Below, in pieces: positions 1-5,594 of a stretch of DNA of 6,999 bases; the stretch's first letter is position 1; each line of letters begins with the position of its first letter. Location: assembly GCA_003520425.1 (NCBI GenBank), contig DOUU01000476.1, positions 1 to 6,999 on the forward strand, written 5' to 3'. This DNA comes from Deltaproteobacteria bacterium. GTDB taxonomy: Bacteria > Myxococcota_A > UBA9160. The position numbers were made by a program, and so were the translations under genes. Under the pieces are notes generated by a model that saw only the letters and a program-made list of their open reading frames with translations, was not told the DNA's origin and searched no databases.

Positions 1-1
1 C

Positions 2-676
2 GACGACGACACCTTCACCGACGATCGGCCAAGAGCGGAAGCCATCGCGCGCGGGCTCGGGCGGCTCGGGATCACGTGGTCATGCAACGCCAAGGCCAAC
101 GTGCCCCGCGAGACGTTGCGCATCATGAAGGAGAACGGGCTGCGTCTGCTGCTCGTGGGGTTCGAGTCGGGCAACCAGCAGATCCTGAACAACATCCGCA
201 AGGGCACAAAAATCGAGCGCGCCCGGGAGTTCGCGCGCGACTGCAAGGATCTCGGGATCCTGCTTCATGGCACCTTCATCATCGGATTGCCCGGCGAGAC
301 GCCGGAGACGATCGAACGAACGATTGCGTTCGCGAAGGAGATCGATCCCTACAGCTTGCAGGTGTCCCTCGCGGCGCCGTATCCCGGCACCGTGCTCTAC
401 GCGCAGGCGAAGGAGAACGGCTGGCTGCCCGCCGACCGCTCGGGCGGACTGGTCGAAGAGCACGGCATCCAGGAGGCCGTACTGCGCTACGAGACCCTCT
501 CGAGCGAACAGATGCACGAAGCGCTCGAGCGCTTCTACCGTGCCTACTATCTGCGGCCCCGGCCGATTCTGCGCATCGTGCGCGACATGCTTCGCGACCG
601 TGAGGTGATGTGGCGGCGCTTGCGCGAGGGTCGCGAGTTCTTCTCGTTCATGGCGCAACGCCGCCACCCCTCGTAG
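2..676 (+). CDS. hpnJ: Hopanoid biosynthesis radical SAM protein HpnJ, C-terminal part (5' end outside window)
   Basis: The reading frame is open from base 2 to the TAG at 674-676, giving 224 residues that end in FFSFMAQRRHPS. No start belongs to it here, so the gene begins upstream and the CxxxCxxC iron-sulfur motif is outside the window. Seen directly: DDDTFTDD at the left edge, VGFESGNQQIL and IRKG near residues 53-68, and FIIGLPGETPETIE near residues 97-110. These are typical of the core of B12-binding-type radical SAM proteins. HpnJ family members catalyse ring contraction of the glucosamine head group of BHT to the cyclitol ether, in the cytoplasm or at the inner membrane. The assignment to HpnJ rather than another B12-type radical SAM protein rests on the immediate hpnK-hpnI neighbours and on overall resemblance. 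The stop lies 5 bases before the preferred hpnK start, consistent with one operon. Confidence 0.88.
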   Translation, partial: DDDTFTDDRPRAEAIARGLGRLGITWSCNAKANVPRETLRIMKENGLRLLLVGFESGNQQILNNIRKGTKIERAREFARDCKDLGILLHGTFIIGLPGETPETIERTIAFAKEIDPYSLQVSLAAPYPGTVLYAQAKENGWLPADRSGGLVEEHGIQEAVLRYETLSSEQMHEALERFYRAYYLRPRPILRIVRDMLRDREVMWRRLREGREFFSFMAQRRHPS

Positions 677-681
677 CGGGC

Positions 682-1521
682 GTGCCGGGGCGTCTCCTCG
701 TCACGGGCGATGATCTCGGCGCGAGCCGCGCCGTGAACGCGTCGGTCGCGCGCTGCCATCGCGAGGGGATCCTCACCAGCACAAGCCTCATGGTGGCTGA
801 GCCAGCGGCCGCGGAGGCCGTCGCCCTGGTGAGCGAGCTCCCGCGGCTCGCAACTGGGCTCCACCTTGTGCTCTGCGATGGCGCAGCCGCGAGCCCGCCG
901 CGGGCGATTCCCGACCTTGTGGGCACGGACGGAAAGTTCCCGTCGAGCCCCCTGCGCGCGGGAGTGCGGGATTGGGTGCAGCGGCGCCGCCTGCGCGGCC
1001 AGCTCGAATACGAGATCCGCACCCAGTTCGAGCGCTACGCCAAAACGGGCCTTCCCTTCGATCACGTCGACGGCCACCACCACCTGCACATGCATCCCGT
1101 CGTGTTTGAAATCGTGCAGCGCTGCATGGAAGAACACCGGGTCCCGTGCGTACGCCTGATGCGAGAGAGTACGGCTGCCCGTCCGCCTCACAGCAGACCG
1201 ACCGAAGAGCTTGTGCCGGCAATCTTCGCCGCCCTGGCTCGGCACCACCGGCGTCGCCTCGAGCGTTCCGGGCGGATCCGGGTCGCGGATGAAGTCTGGG
1301 GGCTCCGGGCCACAGGACGGCTCGATGCTGCGCTGCTATCCCATTTGCTGCGGCGCATGCAAGCGCGCACTTTGGAGCTCTTCACGCACCCGAGGGAAGA
1401 CACGGAGCAGGGTCGCCTCGAAGAGCAGGCGCTGTGCGCCCCCGAGGTGCGGCGAATCATCCGCGATGCCGGCTACGAGCTCATCAGCACTCGGACGCTC
1501 GGCAAGGAGGCGCTGGCTTGA
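682..1521 (+). CDS. hpnK: Hopanoid biosynthesis deacetylase HpnK (YdjC/ChbG-like)
   Basis: This 279-residue protein belongs to the YdjC-like carbohydrate deacetylase family. In the characterised pathway HpnK removes the acetyl group from N-acetylglucosaminyl-BHT, giving glucosaminyl-BHT for HpnJ. The expected family motifs are present: TGDDLG near residues 8-13 (catalytic/metal aspartates), GLHLVLCDG, then DHVDGHHHLHMHP at residues 127-139 with the metal-ligand histidines, and FTHP near 234-237. GTG at 682 was chosen because it places the DD motif about ten residues from the N-terminus, as is usual in the family, and leaves 5 bases after hpnJ. No clear Shine-Dalgarno sequence precedes it, so translation may be coupled to hpnJ. 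An alternative GTG at 610 has a GAGG 4 bases upstream, but it would overlap hpnJ by 67 bases and add 24 residues unlike the family. No key residue appears to be missing. Confidence 0.93.
   Translation: MPGRLLVTGDDLGASRAVNASVARCHREGILTSTSLMVAEPAAAEAVALVSELPRLATGLHLVLCDGAAASPPRAIPDLVGTDGKFPSSPLRAGVRDWVQRRRLRGQLEYEIRTQFERYAKTGLPFDHVDGHHHLHMHPVVFEIVQRCMEEHRVPCVRLMRESTAARPPHSRPTEELVPAIFAALARHHRRRLERSGRIRVADEVWGLRATGRLDAALLSHLLRRMQARTLELFTHPREDTEQGRLEEQALCAPEVRRIIRDAGYELISTRTLGKEALA
1504..1510 (+). promoter_or_regulatory. Shine-Dalgarno sequence that decides the hpnI start
   Basis: AAGGAGG lies inside the end of hpnK, 7 bases before TTG at 1518 and 16 bases before ATG at 1527. The spacing favours the TTG start, which overlaps the hpnK TGA. 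This indicates translational coupling of hpnK and hpnI. Confidence 0.7.
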
Positions 1522-2597
1522 GCACGATGGCTCTCGCTGTCACCGCGTGGCTCGCGGCGGCCGTCGTCTACCGTGCACTCTCGATGCGCGCCCTTTCCAT
1601 GCTGTGCCTCGTCGAAGACCACGATTTTGATCCGGTGCCGCCCGAAGGGGCCCTCGTGGCCCTCCGACCGCTCCACGGATTTCTCACGCGCCTTGAGTTC
1701 TCGCTCGAGACCCTGTGGCGAGCCGCGGCGCGCGCTGGCTTGCACGTGATCGTAGGCGCCACGGATCGTGAGGATCCGGCGCTCCGTGTGGCGGCGCGTG
1801 TGGCCGCCCGCTGGCCGGGCGTGCGATCGGAGATCCGCGCCGCTCCCGGTCTTGCAGGCTTGAACCACAAGCTCGCGAACCTCATCCAGATGTCGGAGGG
1901 GATTGATCACGACCTGCTTCTGCTGAGCGATGCCGACGTCGCCGTTCCCGAGGACTACGTCCTGCGCCTGACCCGGCCGTTCAAGGATGCCGACGTAGGG
2001 CTGGTGACCTGTCCTTACCGAAGCGTCCCCGCAGCGGGTCTCGCAAGTCGCATCGACGCCTTGATCACCAACGCGCATTTCTTGCCCAGCGCCTGCCTCG
2101 CGAAGCAGCTGGAGGGGCTGCACTTTGCGCTCGGCGCGACCATCGCCGTGCGGGCGACGGCGCTCGCCGAAGCCGGCGGTTTCGAGGCCTTGCTCAACAC
2201 CCCGGCGGACGATTTCCTGCTCGCCCGGCACATCGAACGCGCCGGTTGGCGCCTGGCGTGGTCCCCCATGGTGGTGGATCACTTGCTTGAACCGGAAGGC
2301 TGGGTTGCGGCGGCACGCCGGCACCTGCGCTGGGCCCGCGTTGTGCGGCACATGCGCCCGCTCGGCTACATCGGACAGCTCGTTACGCACGGAAGCGTCC
2401 CCGCACTGATCCTCGCAGCCATGGGAGTGGGCGTATGGATCCCGTGCGCGTGGTGGGCGCTTGAGGGCGTGTGGTTGTGGCGCAGGCGCAAGACGATCGG
2501 TTTGCGCCCCAGCGACCTCGTCGCAATCCCGCTTGCGGATCTGCTCGCGTTCGCCGTGTTTCTCGGCGGGATGCGAGGACGCGCACGGCCGAGCTGA
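1518..2597 (+). CDS. hpnI: Hopanoid biosynthesis glycosyltransferase HpnI (GT2/GT21-like)
   Basis: This is a 359-residue membrane-associated glycosyltransferase. HpnI transfers N-acetylglucosamine from UDP-GlcNAc to BHT at the inner membrane, making the substrate of HpnK. One hydrophobic N-terminal segment (about residues 4-18) is followed by a GT-A domain: LRPLHG near 50-55, GATD near 80-83, the DAD nucleotide-sugar/metal motif in LLSDADVAV (138-140), ADDFLLARHIE (ADD at 230-232, catalytic-base region) and RHLRW (268-272), the (Q/R)xxRW motif of processive and ceramide-type transferases. Two more hydrophobic stretches lie at the C-terminus. TTG at 1518 is chosen from the AAGGAGG 7 bases upstream; ATG at 1527 is the alternative and removes three residues. 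The frame stays open upstream to a GTG at 1434, but that would overlap hpnK by 88 bases and is unlikely. The order hpnJ-hpnK-hpnI supports the name over a generic ceramide glucosyltransferase. Confidence 0.9.
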   Translation: MSTMALAVTAWLAAAVVYRALSMRALSMLCLVEDHDFDPVPPEGALVALRPLHGFLTRLEFSLETLWRAAARAGLHVIVGATDREDPALRVAARVAARWPGVRSEIRAAPGLAGLNHKLANLIQMSEGIDHDLLLLSDADVAVPEDYVLRLTRPFKDADVGLVTCPYRSVPAAGLASRIDALITNAHFLPSACLAKQLEGLHFALGATIAVRATALAEAGGFEALLNTPADDFLLARHIERAGWRLAWSPMVVDHLLEPEGWVAAARRHLRWARVVRHMRPLGYIGQLVTHGSVPALILAAMGVGVWIPCAWWALEGVWLWRRRKTIGLRPSDLVAIPLADLLAFAVFLGGMRGRARPS

Positions 2598-2615
2598 GCG
2601 GGCCCGGCGCGAGCC

Positions 2616-3662
2616 CTACGGTCCAGGAGTGGGCGACTGCGACGCCTGCGCTCCGACGTCAGGGGGCACGGGGCCGGTGTTCGCCTGGTCTACCCCTTCC
2701 GCCTTTGCGGGTGCCGAGGGCGTCGGCTCGCTGGCGGGCGGCGTGTCGACCCCTGCCGGCAGCGGGCCGGCGGAGAGCGGCGCAGCCTCGCGCTTCTCGA
2801 CGCGTTCACGAATCTCTCCCTCCCGGTCGAGCAGATACGCGCTCCGCAGTGCGGCGTAGTAGTCCACGGACGATTCCCGCAGGTGTCTCAGATCCTGCTT
2901 GTGCTCGTCGCGCAAGGACAGCCCGTCGCCGGAGTCGAGGAGAAGCCGCGAGCCCGGGCCGAGAAGCCAGAACTGAGGCTGCAGGAAACCGTCGACCGCG
3001 CTCCCGAGGCTGTCGCGGACGGTCGTGGGCCCGAGCAGAGGCAGGACCAGGTAGGGTCCGGCGCCGATGCCTGCGAGCGCGAGCGTCTCGCCGAAGTCCG
3101 ATTCGTGGCGCTGCAGACCGAAATTGGCCGCGGGATCGAACAGGCCTCCGAGGCCGAGGGTGGTGTTGATCGCGAAGCGCGCCGTGGTCACGATTGCATC
3201 CCGGAACTCAAGCTGGAGGAGGTCATTCGCGAGCGTCCGCGCGGAGCTTAGGTTCCGGAACACACGCCGGATCGCACGGCGACCCTCGACGGGAACAACG
3301 AACTCGTAGGCGGTGGTGAAGGGATCGAGCAGCACATAGTCGATCCCGCGATTGAGAGCGAAAAAGCTGCGGTTCACGGGCTCGAAGGGGTCGTACGGGC
3401 CTTTCTGGATGCTCGCAATGAGGGCGTCGTCCGCATCATCGGAAGGTCGCGTCGCCTGGGCCGTGGCAACTGCGTCGTTTCCGGTTTGCGCTGGCGCGCT
3501 CGTGTGGGATTCGACCGGTTCGGGCTCGCGTCCCGGCGCGGTCGCGCTCGCACAACCGAACGCTCCTCCCAGGACCATCGCCAGCCCGAGTGCAAGCCCT
3601 GCGGAGGCCCATCCTATCTTGGACGGCAGCTCAGAGACGCGGCGCCGCTGCGAAGCACTCAA
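2616..3662 (-). CDS. mlaA: MlaA/VacJ-family outer-membrane lipoprotein
   Basis: This 348-residue lipoprotein is of the MlaA (VacJ) family, the outer-membrane part of the Mla retrograde phospholipid transport system, which works with periplasmic MlaC and an inner-membrane ABC transporter. The N-terminus has a basic segment (QRRR, K15), a hydrophobic core (GLALGLAMVLGGAFG) and a candidate lipobox cysteine at residue 37; the -3 position is Ala rather than the usual Leu. Family signatures are clear: YDPFEPVNRSFFALNRGID (90-108), FAINTTLGLGGLFDPA, and GPYLVLPLLGPTTVRD (202-217). It is longer than the usual 230-260 residues because of a low-complexity linker at about 38-85 and a Pro/Ala/Ser-rich tail from about 293. 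TTG at 3662 is the start: an in-frame stop lies just upstream (3669-3671) and GGAGGGG sits 10 bases before it. It is convergent with hpnI. A role in hopanoid transport is inferred from position only. Confidence 0.9.
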   Translation of the reverse strand: MSASQRRRVSELPSKIGWASAGLALGLAMVLGGAFGCASATAPGREPEPVESHTSAPAQTGNDAVATAQATRPSDDADDALIASIQKGPYDPFEPVNRSFFALNRGIDYVLLDPFTTAYEFVVPVEGRRAIRRVFRNLSSARTLANDLLQLEFRDAIVTTARFAINTTLGLGGLFDPAANFGLQRHESDFGETLALAGIGAGPYLVLPLLGPTTVRDSLGSAVDGFLQPQFWLLGPGSRLLLDSGDGLSLRDEHKQDLRHLRESSVDYYAALRSAYLLDREGEIRERVEKREAAPLSAGPLPAGVDTPPASEPTPSAPAKAEGVDQANTGPVPPDVGAQASQSPTPGP

Positions 3663-3672
3663 TCGAGCTCAA

Positions 3673-3679
3673 CCCCTCC
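3673..3679 (-). promoter_or_regulatory. Shine-Dalgarno sequence for mlaA
   Basis: Read on the minus strand this is GGAGGGG, followed by 10 bases and then TTG at 3662. It supports a TTG start for the lipoprotein; no ATG or GTG that would retain the signal peptide is present in the frame. Confidence 0.55.
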
Positions 3680-3724
3680 GACGCCAATGCGCGGCGTGGC
3701 CTATGGCCTCACCTTGGGCGGCGT

Positions 3725-3752
3725 ATTGTAAGGCCCCGCAACCCAGAGGCAA
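3725..3752 (-). promoter_or_regulatory. Candidate sigma70-type promoter for mlaA
   Basis: On the minus strand, TTGCCT (3747-3752; 4 of 6 matches to TTGACA) is followed by 16 bases and TACAAT (3725-3730; 5 of 6 matches to TATAAT). Transcription would start near 3718, leaving a leader of about 55 bases before TTG 3662. The match is good for such GC-rich DNA but rests on sequence inspection only. Confidence 0.4.
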
Positions 3753-3775
3753 CTTCCGATGCTGTGGAGCCTCTG
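3744..3775. repeat. Inverted repeat overlapping the candidate mlaA -35 element
   Basis: CAGAGGC (3744-3750) and GCCTCTG (3769-3775) form a perfect 7-base inverted repeat around an 18-base centre. The left arm covers part of the candidate -35 hexamer of the mlaA promoter, so it could be an operator. A run of six T (3785-3790) follows on the plus strand 9 bases after the right arm, so a weak terminator is another reading. Arms of this length can occur by chance in GC-rich DNA. Confidence 0.3.
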
Positions 3776-3830
3776 CGCGCGCCCTTTTTTCGCTCCGCAA
3801 GTGAAGTGGGGATGAATCCACGCTCTTCCA

Positions 3831-3856
3831 CTGACCCAACGCCTGTATTCGGTCAG
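3831..3856. repeat. Inverted repeat in the divergent intergenic region
   Basis: CTGACC (3831-3836) and GGTCAG (3851-3856) are perfect 6-base inverted arms around 14 bases. An overlapping pair, AACGC (3838-3842) and GCGTT (3856-3860), interleaves with it. It lies about 75-100 bases upstream of the CruF-like gene, where an operator or leader structure would be expected, but no regulator can be assigned and chance occurrence is possible. Confidence 0.25.
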
Positions 3857-3930
3857 CGTTTTCGGTTGTGGCATCCCAGGGCGCGCCCGATCCTCCGACC
3901 CCAAGGCGCGACCCGTGAGCGACCAACAAC

Positions 3931-4740
3931 TTGGAACCGAAGGTGCACGTCCTAGAACTTCTCGCACATACGGTGGTCTTGCGCCCCTACGTCTTTTGCT
4001 TTCTGGCCGCCTTCGTTGCGATTGCCCTCGGGGAGATCGGACCTAGGCGCACCCTCGTGTGGCTCGTGCTCGGCTACAGCGTGGCGTTCGCCTGCGAATA
4101 CGCATCCACGCGAAATGGCTTCCCTTTCGGCCTCTACCACTACTTCGACGCCGCCACGCGCGACCGCGAGCTGTGGGTCTCAAACATCCCGTTCATGGAT
4201 TCGCTCTCCTTCGTCTTCCTGTCCTTCGTGGGCTATGCGACGGCTCGTCGGCTTCTCGCAGTTCCCGTGGATCCGGTTGGCCGCATCCAGCTCAGCCCCC
4301 TCCTGCTGGGCCTCGGAACACTCCTCATGGTGGCGATCGATCTCGTGTGCGATCCCGTGGCGCTGCGCGGGGACCGCTGGTTCCTTGGCAAGCTGTACGA
4401 CTACGCGGAGCCCGGTGCCTTCTTTGGCGTTCCGCTCACGAACTACCTGGGATGGGCGTTTGTCGGCGCGGTGGTGCTTGGGGCCATGGGGACGCTCGAG
4501 CGGGCGGGGTGGCTGCGGGGCGCACCGCTCTACCAGCTGCCGAGAGCGCGGGGCGTTGTGACCGCCTTCTACGGCGCGATTGTGCTGTTCAATGCGGCCG
4601 TCGCCTTCTGGATTGGCCTGGCCCCTGTCGGCTGGCTCGGGCTTGCAATCGTCGTTGGCGTGACCGCTTGGCTTGTCGTCCCGCGTGCCCTGCGCGAAGG
4701 CGCCCTCGAGGCTGCACCTGGATGCGAGGAGGCGCGCTAA
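3931..4740 (+). CDS. Carotenoid biosynthesis/CruF-like membrane protein (DUF422 family)
   Basis: This 269-residue polytopic membrane protein has about six or seven hydrophobic segments. It resembles the family that includes CruF, the carotenoid 1',2'-hydratase (bisanhydrobacterioruberin hydratase in haloarchaea), which adds water to the psi end of acyclic carotenoids. Conserved-looking features are CEY (55-57), GFPFGLYHY (63-71), PFMDSLSF (87-94), the acidic pair in IDLVCDPVA (D137, D141) and FFGVPLTNYLGW (164-175). These polar residues within membrane segments are the likely active-site positions. TTG at 3931 is the longest start (an in-frame stop lies at 3916-3918); GTG at 3943 is an alternative and neither has a good Shine-Dalgarno sequence. 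No other carotenoid gene is in the window. Its companions are hopanoid genes, so the substrate could be a carotenoid, a C30 intermediate or another polyprenoid. Family assignment is firm; function is inferred. Confidence 0.82.
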   Translation: MEPKVHVLELLAHTVVLRPYVFCFLAAFVAIALGEIGPRRTLVWLVLGYSVAFACEYASTRNGFPFGLYHYFDAATRDRELWVSNIPFMDSLSFVFLSFVGYATARRLLAVPVDPVGRIQLSPLLLGLGTLLMVAIDLVCDPVALRGDRWFLGKLYDYAEPGAFFGVPLTNYLGWAFVGAVVLGAMGTLERAGWLRGAPLYQLPRARGVVTAFYGAIVLFNAAVAFWIGLAPVGWLGLAIVVGVTAWLVVPRALREGALEAAPGCEEAR

Positions 4741-4741
4741 G

Positions 4742-4951
4742 GTGCGCACGCAGGAACCCATGCACGGCGCCGCAGGGACGAGCGCCCCGGAGGGTCAGGG
4801 CTCTCCGCCGGGCGCGGCCCTTGTGCTGCGGGGGGCCGAGCCCGCGAGCCGCCGCGCGGCGAGCTTGGCTGCGGCCCTCTCTCCACGAACGAATGCGACG
4901 CGGCGCCCCCCCGGTGCTCCGACCTTTGCCATTTCGAGGAACATGGCATGA
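4742..4951 (+). CDS. Possible small ORF (69 aa) coupled to tetR
   Basis: A GTG-initiated frame of 69 codons fills the gap between the CruF-like gene and tetR. GAGGAGG (4726-4732) lies 9 bases before the GTG, inside the end of the preceding gene. The frame ends with TGA at 4949-4951, overlapping the tetR ATG at 4948 as ATGA, the classic coupling arrangement. The predicted peptide is rich in Ala, Pro, Gly and Arg, with no signal peptide, membrane segment or recognised domain. About 78 percent of its codons end in G or C, similar to neighbouring genes but uninformative in DNA this GC-rich. It may simply be an untranslated spacer or the leader of tetR. Confidence 0.3.
   Translation: MRTQEPMHGAAGTSAPEGQGSPPGAALVLRGAEPASRRAASLAAALSPRTNATRRPPGAPTFAISRNMA
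4936..4940 (+). promoter_or_regulatory. Shine-Dalgarno sequence for tetR
   Basis: GAGGA lies 7 bases upstream of ATG 4948, an ideal spacing that fixes the start of the regulator gene. Confidence 0.6.
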
Positions 4952-5592
4952 AACGCGAGAAGCATCCGGCAAGCGCACCGGTGGGCACGGCACCGGCCTC
5001 TGAGTTCACGCATCGCAAGGCCATTACGCGCGATCGCATCGTGCGGGCGGCGATGCAGCTGTTTGCCACGCAGGGCTTCGAGCATGCGAGCGTGACGCAG
5101 ATCGCTCGCAAGGCCGGGGTCTCGCGAGCCGCCATCTTCTGGCACTTCGGCGACAAGGCGACACTGTTTAGCGAGACATGCCGCGAGTTTTTGGTGCCCT
5201 TCCGGGACATGCTGGCCGCGAGCCTGGACCACGTCGACGCCGAGAAGCGCCTGTCCGAGCTGTTCGCCGTGTACGAAGACTTTGTCACGTCCAACCGCGA
5301 TGCCATCCAATCGTTCGTCCGCTGGATGTTCGAGTCTCCTGCGCTGCGGGACACGCTCCAACGGACGCTTCTCGACCTGCATGAGATCTTCATGCGCGAC
5401 GTGCGCGACACGCTGCGCGAGGTTCTTCCTCCGGACCATGATGCCGAGAGCCTGGCCACCGGGGTCGTCTCGCTTCTCGACGGCAATCTCCTCTTGTCCT
5501 TGCTCGATCCCTCGCCGAGCGGGGACGAGCGCCGCCGCCAGGCTTTGCGTGCCGTGGCGGCCCTGATTCCGCAGCGCCCCCAGAAAGGATGA
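4948..5592 (+). CDS. TetR/AcrR-family transcriptional regulator
   Basis: This 214-residue protein is a one-component, ligand-responsive DNA-binding regulator of the TetR family. A polar N-terminal extension (residues 1-25) precedes the helix-turn-helix domain at about 27-73: ITRDRIVRAAMQLFATQGF, then SVTQIARKAGVSRAAIFWHF with the recognition helix, then GDKATLF. The rest is an all-helical ligand/dimerisation domain too divergent to reveal its effector. Length is normal for the family. ATG 4948 has GAGGA 7 bases upstream. The stop TGA (5590-5592) overlaps an ATG of hpnH at 5589 and lies 2 bases before the preferred one at 5595, so regulator and hpnH are very probably made from one transcript. 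TetR regulators often control their own operon and a divergent neighbour; here that would be the CruF-tetR-hpnH-dxs genes and mlaA. The target genes and ligand are inference. Confidence 0.9.
   Translation: MKREKHPASAPVGTAPASEFTHRKAITRDRIVRAAMQLFATQGFEHASVTQIARKAGVSRAAIFWHFGDKATLFSETCREFLVPFRDMLAASLDHVDAEKRLSELFAVYEDFVTSNRDAIQSFVRWMFESPALRDTLQRTLLDLHEIFMRDVRDTLREVLPPDHDAESLATGVVSLLDGNLLLSLLDPSPSGDERRRQALRAVAALIPQRPQKG
5584..5589 (+). promoter_or_regulatory. Shine-Dalgarno sequence for hpnH
   Basis: AAAGGA ends at 5589, 5 bases before ATG 5595. It abuts the other candidate ATG at 5589 too closely to serve it. This favours 5595 as the start of hpnH. Confidence 0.5.
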
Positions 5593-5594
5593 CG

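Larger units (their letters stand above)
3663..3930. other. Divergent intergenic region between mlaA and the CruF-like gene
   Basis: This 268-base stretch lies between the 5' ends of two divergent genes and must hold their promoters. The mlaA side has a recognisable promoter and Shine-Dalgarno sequence. No convincing promoter could be picked for the plus-strand genes. It also holds two short inverted repeats and a T6 run. The overlapping reading frames here show no recognisable protein family, and no RNA gene was seen. Confidence 0.6.

Noticed and set aside
610..681. An N-terminal extension of hpnK from GTG 610.
   Set aside because: It would overlap hpnJ by 67 bases and add residues before the DD motif that the family lacks, despite a GAGG upstream. 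It remains a minor alternative.
1473..2390. A 305-codon minus-strand frame opposite hpnI.
   Set aside because: It is a shadow of the well-supported glycosyltransferase gene, with no recognisable domain.
2598..2616. A short GGGC-N9-GCCC hairpin between the convergent hpnI and mlaA stops, considered as a bidirectional terminator.
   Set aside because: The stem is only 4 bases and no T-rich tract follows on either strand, so there is no support for an intrinsic terminator.
3785..3790. A T6 run after a GC-rich stretch, considered as a plus-strand terminator.
   Set aside because: No stem directly abuts the run, and no plus-strand gene ends upstream in this divergent region. The nearest inverted repeat ends 9 bases before it with an 18-base loop.
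4788..4860. Several GC-only inverted repeats in the gap before tetR (CGGAG-N10-CTCCG at 4788-4807 and the palindrome at 4851-4860), considered as TetR operators.
   Set aside because: Such GC-only palindromes are common by chance in DNA of this composition, and none is repeated in the other intergenic region.
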